A DNA stretch of 60,000 bases from Polytrichum commune (taxonomy: Eukaryota; Streptophyta; Polytrichopsida; Polytrichales; Polytrichaceae): contig OX485806.1 in NCBI GenBank assembly GCA_950295325.1, forward strand, positions 47,985,169 to 48,045,168, written 5' to 3'. Positions 1-13,585 of this stretch are shown here, one piece after another. Both the position numbers and the translations under genes were made by a program. Below the pieces are notes generated by a model that saw nothing but the letters and a program-made list of their open reading frames with translations, did no database searches and was not told the DNA's origin. The first letter of the stretch is position 1; each line of letters starts with the position of its first letter.

Positions 1-3000
1 AATTTTTGGAAGGTTTTCCCCTAGTTCTCTTAACATCTGATTGAACTGTAGATGAGATAGTTGTCGTACTTCTCTACATAAAATACACTCCACAATCCAT
101 CCCAATACCCATAAATATTTTTTATGTAGAAGATGAAGCATTGATATAATCATCAATATTTTAAAAATAAATTGAATTTTTTACTTTAGTTAGTCTATCA
201 TTTGACAAAAAAAAATTAACAATCAACCCTGATACTAAAGTGGACTTATAAATATTATGACCATGTGGTGCTCTTAGGCACCCTCTTCCGAGTGAGCCTA
301 AAAATACCGCACAAACCCTTTGGTGAGGATGGCCTGCCTTGGCAAGTGCCCAAGCCGAACTCGGATGTTATGATATTTAGTAAGTATTTTGGGTTTGTGG
401 AAGGATTTGATAATCGCGTCGTATCCTTCCGATAGGTTGTGCCTAGATTTTAAGTGCTTAAGGTAATTATCAATATCCCTAACCTAATGTCTAATCTATC
501 CTAGTCTACGCATAGACGCACTAGCCTTAGGATCAAGGCAACCTAACCCTAATGAATGAAATAACCTTACCTTTTACCCTGGGCCACATCTAATTCCTTA
601 CTTCTTATATATTAAAGACTCTAAACATGGGGACCTTAATTAAGTCCCACCTGTTTGGTGCACGCCCTAATCCAAACCCTTCAAGGCCCTGTGCGGGTCT
701 TTTGAAGGTTGATTGATACTTATACCCTCCGATCTTTGCTGCCGGAGGCGTAATTTCAATCCTCCGAGTTCAGTTTCCGGTTGGGTTTGCTCACGGGGGT
801 TGTACGAATTTTGTTGGTTATTAATTAATTTAACACGGTGTGACCACGAAAATTTAACTTGATGGGACCGGGGAATAAGGCAACATGTTGCACAATCTTT
901 AAGGGTTGGGGCTATCACCTCCAACCCTTGGGGCTAACAACATGATGGTGGTTTCGTGGGTCATTACTAACACCTTATAACCTACAAACATGCAGAGTGG
1001 TCATGCCGGTGATTAATCTGACTTCACCACACACGAACGAGCTATGAATGGAAATCTACTATCACAACATTTAACCGAGAGACTCCGCAAACATGGGAGT
1101 TGGAATCCCTCTCGGCGGATAGGTGGGTGATGCCCCCTAGCTTTACATCTATAGTTGGGTTGAGGTGAGAATTTCACCTTTGTCGCGCTCCCTCCATTCT
1201 TAAATTGAAGGGTATAGGGTTAAAAAACTTAAAATTGATTCTCATCTTGGTTTGGCAATGAATGGTGCGGAACCCCTACTCCAACGCTTGGCCGTCCACA
1301 ACACCAACTCGTACCCGCCAACCTTAGATGGACGAATCTCTTCTCGTAAGAGAGCAGATACCCCTTTGCTTAAACAACCACAATTTTTCCTCAATTGGAA
1401 TGATTGTTAGTGTGAGCCACAATCACCCCCACCCTTCAATTGCGTCCTAATCCGGGTGGGAGATCACGTGCTACATCTCATGCTCAATATTCTCATAAGT
1501 GAACACACACACACAATTCTAATTGTGGGAGAATTGGTGTGTATAACACCTTTCCTCTTTTTTATTAAGCAATGCAAGCACTAAAAATGCTTAGCCACCA
1601 ATTACTGCCAATTACCATTTGCCCAACTCAGTTCCCACCACGTCCTAGCCTAATCCGCCTTCCTCCAAGGGTAGAGAATTGAATCCCGATTTTACCTAGC
1701 TCCATCCACTAACACAAGCTCATTCCTAATTCCCCACCCCTTGCCTAGATGCTGCAACAAGTAAATCCCTTCGCCGATGTTCCTTCGCTGATGGCCACGG
1801 CACCCTCCATCTCTACCTGTAATGCTCCCAAGCCCTTGTGGCCACCGTAAATGACAAATTAGTCTGCAATATTTACCTCATTTTTCCTGCATTCCTCCCT
1901 CACCAGCCTTGTTCGCATCCTGCCCTCTGGCCACCAATTCAACATGAGATGGAATTCCTCCGGCGCCTCAAATGTTAGCCAGACCACTCGCCTCCACAAC
2001 TTGCACCTTCCATGCACACTTCAACAACAAATTCCACATCAAGGGTTGTGTTCTACATTCCCCCTGGCGTTGGCCCTCCTCCCAGTTCACGACGAGGACA
2101 ATTCTTTCCTTCCTAATTCTGTCCTCAATGAGCTCCAACTTTTTAGCCACCCTCGCAGTTCTCAATTCGCCGTCCCTTAATATGCTTCGGCTCTCAAACT
2201 GGAATTGTAGTGACTTCTCACTCCATCCTCACCCTCATTCCGCCTCGCACCTTCAGTGTTGAGCTGACCATAGTGGGAGAGCCCTGAGTCTCCCAAGGCC
2301 AGGTTCTCTCCAATCATAGCCAACGCAACATGGTGTTCCTCCGCCTAGATGTTACCCGAACCTTTAAGTAGCCTATTAGCAAGCTTCTCGTACGAGTGCG
2401 GTCCGCCAGTGGAAGCTGCTTCTCTTTGGTTCGACAGGGGATGAGGGCAGATTCCCCCGACAGAGATAGAAAGGGGAAGAAACTAGAGTTGAAGCTTTCT
2501 CTTTAGGTTTATGCATTCACCACCAAGTCAACGCCAAAATCACCTTGTCCCCTCTGTTTAGCCTTACTAAGATCAATACAATACTTAGACACTCCATGTC
2601 CAATCTTCATATCCAAATCCTTCGCTACAGTCCAAACCCACTCCTAATCGGGTAATGTGCCTTTATGTGCGTACATAACTCCAGGAACACCCCATCTTCA
2701 AAAGAGTCGTGACTGCGTATCTCTCATTCCCTGGATATCTGTAAGTTGTGTTGACAATTGGCGATCGCTCTTGCTCATCAAGGGTGGGTGATTGATTTTA
2801 TAGTCAACTGGCTCTGGGCGGGGCGGAGCTCACAAAAACTCTGATCTCGCCAGAATCCCAAGTTACAAATCTTCAAGTTTAGCACCTAGGATAAGTATCT
2901 CGACTACTAGTCAAGCTCCACCCATACAATCAACTAACTTGCCTAGATGGCATCGGGCCTCCTAATGCTCTGGCCACTAGCGATTAACTGACTGACTCGA

Positions 3001-4420
3001 GATTTTACAAACCTTCGACAAAGACCTTCGGTTGCTAGTGACTGCTACGACTCATGAAGAACGGAGGTCTTCTAAGGAGCGACAAAGAAGATAAGCTCAC
3101 ACAACCCCTCCTTTGGCTGGTAACAATGTAGCCCGAAGAAGGAGCCCCATTTGGCAAGATTCCCGGCTCGGTTGTGCAGAATGCTGTCATCGTCGTCGTG
3201 CACTCCTCCTTCCAACCCCCAACCCAATTTTCGATGTCTGTGGTGCAGCCCCCCGGATTGACCATCTCGTCCTCTAGTGCCTAACTCGCTTCACCGCACA
3301 ACACCGCACCCTCACCAGGCTCCTCATTCTTCCGTCATTTTCATGACATGTTAGCGCGATAAGTGGCCTAGGCTTCTCACATCCCTCTCCGCTCTTGATC
3401 CACCCCCATCCTAACATTGGACTTTTCTTAAATACATCTAAATATCAAAGCAACAAAAAAATTTATCATTTACTTATATGCTTGCAAAGTTAGCACTTAT
3501 AGATTGAATGACAGTTGAGATACCTTCATTCAAACAGTCATAACGTTTGCTTTCTAAATATGATTCTAACAAACTTAGGCTTTTTGGAAAGCTAACATAA
3601 CGGACTAGATTCAATTAAAATTTGAAGTTTAAGTTGTAATTTTTATGCTCACTATATTCAATTGAAAGTAGCATAGCTACTTAGGGGTGTATCAAAAACA
3701 CACTACCTTCTCTCAAGAGTTCTAACTATAAGAATTCTAACTTATGCCTAAATTGAATGAATAAGAATGTTTTGTCCTTCTGACTTAAATTCTCGAGAGT
3801 TATGCTGTGTTAAAATGAAAATTTGAAGAGTGGATTAAAAGGAGAAAAGAAAGTTGGAATGAAGGGTTGGGCCCCTTCTCCCTTCTGTTCACCGAGGGGT
3901 TCCATTCTTTGAACGGTGGCAACCAAACCCTCGGTGGTCAATAGAGGGGAGGGATGCCACCTTGTACCTCATTTGCTTAACCCCTTAGAAAGGCTTTTCC
4001 ATTTCCGGTTTTACTTCATTTTTGGTTGGCAAGGGTAGTAACATGGCCCCCTTGCCCTAGTTGGCAAGGTCCCCTTACACTCGTAGTTGTCATTTTTTTT
4101 TCTTGGTTGTTTTCGGATTTTTTTTGCCACCGCCTCCGCCGCTTAACTTTTGTTTGCTTGAATTGGTTGTTCCTAACTTAACCTACCTATTTACTAGCCC
4201 ACTACTTTCACATTTCCTATTCGAGTAAAAGACATTTTATTTTATCCCTTCGGTTTTTAATTTCTACTCGCCCAAGAATTTTACCCCAAAGGTATAACAC
4301 TTCTAGCCAACCTACCTTAATCTAAATGGTTTTTCGCTAAATTTTCTTATTACTAATCTAATGATTTTATTAAAACATCTTAATTGTGAGCCAAATTGCC
4401 GTTGGGGGCAATTTTGAAGT
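1..4420. other. Intergenic DNA without a recognised gene
   Basis: I find no protein family in either strand of this stretch. Open frames near 1944-2262 and 3035-3265 are short, overlap on both strands and look like chance frames in C-rich sequence. The stretch has the uneven texture of old retroelement remains, but no LTR pair, poly-purine tract or zinc-knuckle motif can be pointed to. AT-rich tracts occur at about 3420-3700 and 4080-4130. Confidence 0.5.
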
Positions 4421-7400
4421 TCACAGACCATCATATTCAACCGAAGATATTACCTTATATGTGGGAACTACAGTGCTAACTTGAGGCTCCTTCAAGTTCA
4501 ACATCTCCGACATTGCATCCCGTGCCTCAGATTCTAAAACAAAAACATTTGAGGCCCCATCTTCAACTATGTCTACTTCTCCTTCAATAGAAGGGTTAGA
4601 ATTGTTGTTCACGCTAGCATGATCTAAAGCATTTATTTCAAAATCAACACGAAGAACCTCACCATCACCATCTTTTCCCCTCACCAGTATTTTTGTAGGA
4701 ACATATGCAAAATTTTGCGAGCAAGTTTTTCCCAACAACCAAGGTGTCATAAACCATACCTTGTTTGTACATTGGACTGAAGGTGACAAGTTCAAAATTC
4801 TAAGCACAGATTGGGATCCTTTCGAACCTTTTTTTAGGGCAACTATGACATCATCATCATCAGTGGCAATTAGTGTGTAATTAGATAATTTGCTAGCAAC
4901 TTCTCCCTCAACAAGCAGATGTAGGTCAACCCATATAGTCTTCATTTTATTATGGACCCTATCAAGTTTCAACCCATTATTCTTGTATTCAATTGATGTT
5001 ATACGATTCAATATGTTTGTAGCATTTACAAGTTGGTGAAAATCATATGCTATTTCATGCCTTTCCATTCCTCCAACCTTCGAAAACAAAATTTCACATG
5101 AATCACTCCTTGTGAGATGGAGGAGAACCGCCAATTCAAGATATTTTACTCGAAACTGACAAATTAACAACACTACAAAGTGACATGATATTTGGACATT
5201 TCTAAAATATTGTTGCGATACAAAATAAATTCCCACCAATTGAATGATTTCCAAATTGAAACCATAGTTTTGAAATGCGAAAAATAAAAACACTTAAGAA
5301 GCTAAAACTATCCTTGACCTTAATCCAGCCTAGGGGACAAAAAATGTCAATATAATTAGTACAAACCTCCAAATACAATTCCGTGCCAAGAGAGTGCTCT
5401 TGGTGAACCTCAATCGACATCCACAATTCTGCCAAACAATCTTTAGTTTTATCCTTCTTTGTGCTGATGCCCAATTATGTCCGTCCTTTTGATTTGTATC
5501 CTCCAATTTCAACTCATGTCGGTCAAAATTAAATTTATTATAAACCATTCCCAGATGAGTCAATTTGACTACATCAAATCGCAACTGCGGTGTTTTTACA
5601 AGAGAATCAAGGGGATTTATAAGTTTTTTTTTTTTATTGTCAATGAAATCTTGATCATGCAACCCCATTCCATTACCATTAGAATCCAACTTAGCGCTAA
5701 TACCCACTAATTTTTAACCCATTGTGAATCAAAACAATTAAAATTACAAAAAACACACAACACCAACCTCGACAACTTGTTGTGAAGTGGCTTCACCACG
5801 ACAACCCTTGCAAAACCTCCCACTTTATCAGAATGAAAAAAATCCAAATTTTTATTTTACCCGTCCTCCCCTATGCCTAATTTTTATTTTACACTTGATT
5901 TATAATTAGATACACACATGTGGTTGTCTTTGGGCCCACAGAATCCAACAAGAGTGTTGAAACGTTGTTCATAAGATACTCTAGATCTGATCTTTGTTTC
6001 ATCTCCAGCTAATATGACTGGAATTGGCCCAATGATCCCATGTGCAACTTTAACATCTTTGTAAATTTTAGCTATAGCTGCAAAGATCTCTCCATGCTCG
6101 CTTGACACATGATGTATGCCTTTTTATTATCCCTTTTAATAGTACTATAACTTGGGCCACTATAGTTCAATGCAAACAAGTCACACATCTTCTTACCTCC
6201 ATAGACCCTCATAGCTTGGGCAAGTGCTTTTGAATTCTCAGAGAATCTAACACCTTCCTTCCTGCAATTCAAATTAACTGCTACATTTTGCATGAAATTC
6301 CATAATGTTGGTTTACCTCCAAATGCACCAGGCCTATGTGTATTCAAGATATCTCCACAAAACTTGTACAAATTGCATTCATTAGATGCAAACTCTTATA
6401 GGCTTGGACACTTCACTTTTAATTGAATGATCCTTAGGTTTGCTACCCAATGATGTAAGCATTCAATTTTCAATTTTTTTGCCATTGAACTATTATGTGT
6501 GATCAATTCGGGTAAGGACAAATAACCAATTTGTATTCCAACCTTAGTACTTTATGATCCTCATTTTTAATAAATTTATCTTCCCTTGCCACCCTTAACC
6601 TAAAGTTCGTTTCAAAAGGAATATTTGCACATATATTGCAAGTTAGACCAGTCCAAGGTTCATTACTCATAGACACACGAAGACAACTCTTATGTCTAAA
6701 TGTTCCATTGAATTCTATACATTTACCGTCTACCTCAATAACTTCTTTCAACCAAGATTCAACATACCAACTTTGACCAGGCTTTGTATCGAACAACAAA
6801 CCTTCTACTTCAAAGGATTTTCCAGTATAGACTACAAATGGACCCCTAAAACCACAAAACATTAAACTTTTGCATTCACATCGATCCATAAAATGTGATA
6901 GATTTACCTCAAGGTTGTCTACAACATGGCCAAAAAATGCATGCAATTGCCTTTGATTTGATTGATAGCTGTCTCCTAGAGACTTTGTTTGTCTCCCCCT
7001 CTTGCCAGACCTCAAGGTACCCTTTCCCAATGTGGAAACTTCCAACGTGATTCCTCAAGATGGCTTCCAAGTTTTTTTTGGGTGGGCATAAGCTGAATAT
7101 ATTATTGCTAGTAACACACTTTGATTTCCACCAAAAGCTCTTCAGCTTAGTAGTTTGGACATCTCCTCCAATCACTTCATAGTTTGTTTGGTTGGATTAA
7201 TGCTATCATTAACACCATTCAAAATGTCTATAGTTTCGGTCACCAACTGCTTATGATCTTTTGAGGTAAGGATGACAATTTTCTTTCCTATTGCAAATGA
7301 TTGTGGATGATTGCACCAATCTAAACCCTTCCTTAAACACCAATTTCTAATGTGTTGAGTACTCATGATGTGATTCTTTTTGAAATTGGAAAAAACAATT

Positions 7401-8148
7401 GAAATTCTTTCCTTCGTATTCTGTCCATCAATCCTTCCAAAATTCTTCTTGCACTCCCGACAATAGATTTGCTATGACAATCGTAAGATTTGAGATCCCA
7501 TTCGTGATCCTCCAAAGAAATATCCTTCAATGTTTTATGCAATTTTCCCTCTAATTCCATGTACATTGCCATGACCTCAGCTGACATAATTTGTGATTTC
7601 AATAAACACTCTTCGCTTGAACCACTAGCCCTAGAACAAAAATGTGGATTTGCAAGGATTTCATCGTTTCCACCTGTTTCAACAGTGGGAGGATGTTGCA
7701 CCATGTCTTCAACTTCATTACTTTGAATCGTATCCATAAACTGGTATTTACCTTCAAGACGTTGTCGTTTACATGCCAAATTGTCAACATCCTCATAAAG
7801 GGCAGGGATCATGAAAACCGTATCATCAAGGTCATTAAAGGATTCAAGACTGGGTGCCACTCTACAACACTCATCTAGATCCCAATACCAAAATTCATCT
7901 TTTAAAACTTTTTTTTCTTCAAGGCGTACTCTTAGGTCAACTAAGAATTTTTTGTCTTCCCCCTTCATAATTCCAATGCATTTTGGAGATGTTTCTTCGT
8001 CAATAATTGTGTACACCTTGATCTTCTTCATTCCCATGCCAAGTTGTATCCCTAAATTCAATCCTTGCAAAACCATACCCAAAACCCCAAATAACCCGTA
8101 AACATTCACACAATTTACACAAGCAATGGATACAAAATCATAAAACAA
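4421..8148 (-). CDS. Transposase-like protein of unnamed family, multi-block (spliced and/or broken)
   Basis: A run of minus-strand coding blocks that I read as one gene: 8148-7363, 7366-7172, 7175-6909, 7045-6503, 6371-6072, 6108-5884, then about 5474-5330 and 5200-4421. The first block is acidic and contains a WDLDECCRVAPSLESF region. The third has a C2H2-like finger (C-P-P-K-K-N-L-E-A-I-L-R-N-H). The fourth has a Cys pair in LTCNICANIPFETNFRLRV. The sixth carries the most diagnostic stretch, VILAGDETKIRSRVSYEQRF followed by LVGFCGPKDNH, which looks like the first acidic motif of a DDE-type core. The last block is acidic and unassigned. I recall similar uncharacterised proteins with this GDET/LVGFCG pattern in several eukaryotes, but cannot name the family with confidence. 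Frame changes between adjacent blocks could be introns or frameshifts. A domesticated host gene is an alternative to a dead transposon. Confidence 0.5.
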
Positions 8149-8720
8149 ACTAACAAGAAAATGATCAAAGCATTCACACGGGCATTCACACGCCTAGTTC
8201 CATCCTCCATATAAGTTGAACCATCAATCCCTGCAAAAACACTCGCAAAATTTCCTTCAAAAAAACTCATGTATTTCAATCAACTTCATTCAATTGCTGT
8301 GACAATGCACCACTTGGTAATAGAAATGAAATAATTACAATAATAGCCAAAAATGCACACTTGTATAACATATTGTGGCAATATCATTTGGTTTTGGGGC
8401 CACGAATGCTTGTTGGTTTGCTTTACCTTGCAAATCACATCCAATCAACAAACATACCCCAACTTAATTTCTTAATATGTAGGCCATTGTGCTATGTAAA
8501 TCAACAAACTATCAAGTAAGATCAATCTAAGGGACAATAATAACGATTACAGAAAATATACTCTGCATTTGCCACCCATGATCACTTGGATGTCACTTAA
8601 AGTATTGTAGATAAAAAATAATTAATAATAAACAATGTCATTGTGATTCACAATCCAGGAATAACATGCTAAACACTAAACAAGCTCAAGAGATTTTATT
8701 TTAAAATCAGGTAAAAAACA
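8149..8720. other. Spacer, nothing recognised
   Basis: AT-rich sequence between the transposase-like gene and the EXO70 pseudogene. No coding similarity, repeat array or RNA gene is visible. Confidence 0.4.
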
Positions 8721-9878
8721 ACTTAAAGCTATACGCATGTACTGGTTCCAGCTGACAATCTTGCCCTCTAGAGCATCCCGTTGCATGTTCCGCACATCCT
8801 CCTTACTCAACCTCTCAACTCCAAGCTTTCTTAAACTATGCTCGAGTGTTGAAGCCCGTACATCTCTGTATCAAGCTGAACCAACAAAAGACAAATGATG
8901 GAAAGAATATTATGCACAGACTACAAGATTCATCATGGAAGCATGATGCTGGATACAAGAGTGATTCTTCACACCCATGCATTCCCCTCTTGGAAGAATT
9001 TATTTTGAAGGCACCCCCCACAAAATTAAATACAAGATCATTTGTAAAATGTCATGATGTAAAGCACAGAGCCATTCAAAATTCACCAAGATTAATGCAG
9101 AATCACAAAATAGTCTCCCTAAAAAGTGTAAAACTTTTAATGGAGACTATTACCTATAGATCTTGAGACATCGTGCATGGTAGCCAGCAGCAACAAACCT
9201 TTGAGTCATTTGTCGCAGCTAGGTCACAACTCTTGGGGCAATCAAAACAGGAAGTTCAAGAGGTCCCTTAGCATCTCCATTGGAGACATCAATCCTCCCT
9301 TCTAATGGATTACTACCGTGTTTTCCAGAACTACTAGGCATTACCTCCAAAAGTCGGGTTGTATCAGCATGTTTACTGCAAAAATGACATTGCCATTGAA
9401 TTAGACTTTACTACAATCAACATCAAGTGCAATTGATTGACAATTGGCATATTGCACAGAAAAAATCTACTCCATCATCAAAATCAAAGAGATGTATCAA
9501 GTCTGTCAACATTTCAAACTAAAAGGTATACATGGGTAGGGACACATTCAGGGCTCATTGCTTCCCACTCTTGAAATGAATGTTGGCTTTGTAGTAACAA
9601 AAAAAGTTAACCAACACCACAATGATCGGAATGCAACAAAGCCACTGGATCCTCATAAAAAGCAAGACAAACATGTGCTGAGTCAGCAGTGCTTTAAACG
9701 CATCTGCTAGACGAGACATGCCCTTATTCAATAAATTTCGGGCATGATTAAGTGCCCCATCACTAGCTTTGAGACTTCAGTTGAGCGTGAAAAACTGCAC
9801 ATTGTGTTACAGTTGGTCAACAACTTCTAGGAATCCGCCAAGATCATTGTCAGGATCTTCCAATACTTTGGTCTCCAC
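8721..9878 (-). pseudogene. EXO70A-like exocyst subunit, three-exon pseudogene fragment
   Basis: Three minus-strand exons match plant EXO70A proteins, the subunit of the exocyst complex that tethers secretory vesicles to the plasma membrane. Exon 9878-about 9677 encodes a segment like the EXO70A1 'DLESYLEAIDQL..NIQFF..N.SLKSSDG.LNHA..LL' region. Exon 9375-9154 has PRVV...QRFVAAGYHARCLKIYR. Exon 8865-about 8721 has STLEHSLRKLGVERLSKEDV and ends near WNQYMRI. The intron between the last two exons has clean GT-AG signals and joins in phase to give KIYR-DVR, as in intact family members. Internal stops are present: TAA and TGA in the first exon and TAG after PRVVT in the second. The N-terminal and C-terminal thirds are missing. 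Retained introns mean it is a genomic fragment and not a retrocopy. EXO70 identity is recalled from family sequences; the match is strong. Confidence 0.8.
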
Positions 9879-10735
9879 CTTCAATCCCACACATATCACA
9901 TGAAGTTAGATCATGTCGTCTTGCAGTTATACCATACTTTTGATGGTAATCAACTCAAATGAATCAACTCAAGTGAATGTCAACAACAAGGCAAAGATTA
10001 CTCATCCAAATGCCAAAACATTGCCTCCACAACTCTTCCAGGCCTCGCAACAAAATCAATTGCAGAGGGTGATGATAACCCAGTTCTAAGAAGGGACCTG
10101 CAACTTGTGATCGCCATAGCTCCAATTCACCTCACTCGTCCTCCACTTCCAATCAACCTGCAACCTTCCAACCACTTGCTCAAAAACATAGCAACTCCTT
10201 ACCTAGATCCTCAATACAAAATGCATATTAACTGTAATTTGGCCCACATTTCAAATTCTCAATTTTTGGATAACACCCAAAAGGAAAAGTGAAGTTATTA
10301 ATCATCGTGACCCAAAATCGTAACCCTAAGGAGAGACTTTGTTGGTCAATCACACTTCAATCAAAGTGAAATTGAGAGCTTGAAGCTTGGAATGAGCCAA
10401 AACATACCTCAAATGTAGATAAATTTGGAAGAAAGCAAGAGATCACGACATCAGTTCTAGTTCAATGACAAAATTGGCCTCTCACGGAATGGCACCGCAA
10501 TCTCTAATAGGACCTCGTCCTCTGGCTTCAGGAGCTGCTACACAAAATTTGAACGACACATCTCATTGAAATGTACACACTTTTACAACTATTGGTAGCG
10601 ACATCAATAACATGTCATCAAAAAAACAAGCAGTGGAAGGGGAAAATCAAGGAGTTGGAGTTTGAAATTGATTCTTACCGCACAAAAGTGGAGTAAGCTG
10701 AATCTTTGGCGCTTGTGAAACACCCTGTATGAATG
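9879..10735. other. Spacer upstream of the EXO70 fragment
   Basis: I searched here for the missing EXO70 N-terminal exons and did not find them. On the minus strand near 10060-9985 an open stretch reads PSAIDFVARPGRVVEAMFW; I do not recognise it. Nothing else is supported. Confidence 0.35.
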
Positions 10736-11097
10736 TTGTGAATGCTATGGAGCAAAGAAGAAAACTCCATATGAGCTCAAAATGGTTGTTCATATTTGTT
10801 TTATGCTTAGAGTTTACTTAAAATTGCATTTGGAGTGTTATTGAAACAATCAAAAGTATAAAAAAAGTGAGGTTTGGTGTGGTTTATATTTTAGGCCTTA
10901 AGCCTATTTTGTGTGGTTAATTAGAAGCTTAGTGACATTAGGGAGTGTTTTGGTTAAGTGTGTAGTGTTTGATGAAGCAAGGGGAAGGGCCTTGGATTTA
11001 AATGTTTGATTTAGAACATGTTCTTATTGGTTTAGAGGGTGAGGGTTTAGTGGATATTAAGTAAGAGAAGGTTAAGGGGTTTGTGGTCTTGGGTGGC

Positions 11098-11161
11098 CTC
11101 CTCTCTCTCTCTCTCACCTCTCTTTTTCTCCTCTCCTCTCTTTTCCCTCCCTCTCAAGGAG
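11098..11161. repeat. CT-rich microsatellite tract
   Basis: Pyrimidine tract of CTCTCT and CCTCTC units on the plus strand. A similar tract recurs at about 11859-11896. Confidence 0.8.
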
Positions 11162-11328
11162 GTTGAGCTCCTAGAGCTTGGAGGAAGCGGGAATTAGGGG
11201 AAGATTTATTAGTATTAGTGGAATTAAGTAGTGGATTAGGTAAGGGAGTCTTAGGGGAATTAGTGGAATTAGTGGAATTAGGTAGGCAATTAGGTAAGGG
11301 GCTTTGGGGAAGTAGTGGAATTAGGTAG

Positions 11329-11515
11329 TTTTGAAGTGTATTCGGCTACTGTCTGAAGTGGATTCGGCTACTATTCTGAAGAGGGGTCGACTACTGGTCT
11401 AAAATGGATTCGGCTACTGTTCTGAAGTGGGTTACACTACTGTTCTGAAGTGTATTCGGCTACTGTCTGAAGTGGATTCGGCTACTGTTCTGAAGAGGGG
11501 TTGTGAGCCCAAAAT
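11329..11515. repeat. 23-bp minisatellite, first array
   Basis: About seven or eight copies of a degenerate 23-bp unit of the form CTGAAGTGGATTCGGCTACT plus GTT. Variant units carry GAGGGGTCGACTAC. The same unit recurs as a larger array at 13253-13585. Confidence 0.8.
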
Positions 11516-11858
11516 GGTGCCCACATGTGGTGATTAACTCTTCGAAACCAATTTTAGTTTGACTTTGATGTGTTATGATTATTCACAAAACATAAAAAGA
11601 GTGAAGTGTGGTTTGGATTTAAGTTTAGGCTTTAGAATGTGTTGTGTGATTATTTCAAGGTTGAATTCAATAAGAGTATGCCTTGATATTGTGAGTAGGG
11701 GGTAAGGTGAAGCAAGGTGAGCTCCGCGGGTTAAATGCCCACTTTTGGATCCACCTTGGTAGTTTAGGAAGAAGGAAACTTGGTGGAAGGGGATTAGTCC
11801 CTACTTTGAAGGTGAAGGTTAAGGGATTGTGATTGGAAGTGCTAATCCTCTCACCCTA

Positions 11859-11896
11859 TCCTCTCCCTCTCTCCCTCTCTCCCTCTCTCCCTCCTT
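11859..11896. repeat. CTCTCCCT microsatellite
   Basis: Four to five tandem CTCTCCCT units on the plus strand. Confidence 0.8.
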
Positions 11897-12327
11897 GCTA
11901 CTTAAGGTGGTTTCTCTCTCATTTTCCTCTCTCTCCATCAAGCGCTCTCAAGGGAGCAAGCTCTTAAGAGCTTGAGCCACGTGTGTGGGTTATTTGTTTT
12001 TAGTGAAGTGAATTAGTTAAGCTCTCTCTCAAGTCCTCTCAAGGGAGCGAGCTCTTAGAGCTTGAGGTTTTATGTGTGTAGTAGCTAGTTATTAGTGAAG
12101 TTAGGAAGTTAACCCCCATCATAAGGAGGGAAAGTGTAGAATCATTAGACTACACCTATGGGTGGTTGTTAGTTGGTTAAATTAGTGGGACATGTTAGTC
12201 ATTAGTTAGGTGATTAGGGGAATGCTTGACTAGATACTAGGTTAGAAGATTGTGGTTACAATGATTAAGGGACATCAGCCTAGTAGCTAAGGGTTTCCCG
12301 AATTACAGTCTGCCGGAAGACAGTTGC

Positions 12328-12545
12328 TGGGATACAGTTGCTGGGCCGCAGCTTGCTGGAAATACATATTTCTGAGCTAAAGGTTGCTGGGATACAGTTG
12401 CTGGGCCGCAGCTGCTGGAAATACAGATTTCTGAGCTAAGGTGGCTGGGATACAGTTGCTGGGCCGCAGCTGCTGGAAATACAGATTTCTGAGCTAAAGG
12501 TTGCTGGGATACAGTGCTGGGCCGCAGCTTGCTGGGAGACAGTTG
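12328..12545. repeat. 59-bp minisatellite, about four copies
   Basis: A 59-bp unit beginning GCTGGGATACAGTTGCTGGG and including a CCGCAGCTGCTGGAAATACA segment is repeated about four times with small indels. It is built on a recurring GCTGG word. Confidence 0.8.
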
Positions 12546-13252
12546 CTGGACCTCCAGCGGCTGGGACTGCAGCTGCTTGGGCGGTTAAGGGCTCTCAATT
12601 ATGAAGCTGGTGAAGGGTAGCTAAGGTGGCTGGGATATTAGTGAAGGGGTTAAATAAGTAGGCAGATGGCCCAGCTGGGGTTAAGTTGGGATCAAGGAGC
12701 CACCATGGTGTTTGGCTAATTAGGAAAGGGATGGAATTGAATTAGGTGCTATAACTACAAATTGTTGGAAGTTAATGAGGCTAAGGACACTTAGCATTTA
12801 GCCCAAATTATAAACCCATAGATAGGGGGGTAGTCACATTAGCCTAGGTAGGGGCATGTGTGGTTGACAGACGGTTGTATTTAAAGGCTATTACAGAGAA
12901 TAACGTTTTTCAACGCTCACATCTTTTAACCAACTAAATCAATTACACAAGTGATGGAGAAGGTCAAGGACCCTTGTCCACAACCCACGACGGAGGTTAA
13001 GGTAAAGAGGACAAGGGGAGTATCCTTGAAGGCGTGCGTGGCCAAAGCCGCGGGTTGGACTCTTGAGAAAGCCAACGCTACCACAAGCCAATAGGCTAAT
13101 GTTAATAAAACACAATGATTCAAAGCCATACGCGCTCTCTTGAACATGAGAGTTACTTCGCACTTGTTTCAAATTTCTAGGCAACACATGTGATTCTCAA
13201 AACCATCACCCGGACTAGGACGCTTAAGGGGGATGGTTTTGGCCTCACAGGG

Positions 13253-13585
13253 GTTGACTACTGGTCTGAAGTGTATTCGGCTATTGTTCTGAAGTGGATT
13301 CGGCTACTGTTCTGAAGAGGGGTCGACTATTGGTCTGAAGTGGATTCGACTACTGTTCTGAAGTGGGTTAGACTACTAGTCTGAAGTGTATTCGGCTACT
13401 GTCTGAAGTGGATTCGGCTACTGTTCTGAAGTGTATTCCGCTACTGTTCTGAAGTGGATTTGGCTACTGTTTGAAGTGTATTTGGCTACTATTCTGAAGT
13501 GTATTCGGCTACTGTTCTGAAGTGGATTCGGCTACTGTTCTGAAGAGGGGTCGACTACCGGTCTGAAGTGGATTCGGGTACAGGT
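13253..13585. repeat. 23-bp minisatellite, second array
   Basis: About fourteen copies of the unit also found at 11329-11515, with GTATTCGG, GGATTCGG and GAGGGGTCGAC variants. Having the same array twice, 1.9 kb apart, fits duplication of a larger unit. Confidence 0.8.

Noticed and set aside
1944-2262. A protein gene in the first 4 kb
   Set aside because: Frames are short, overlap on both strands, and contain no recognisable motif.
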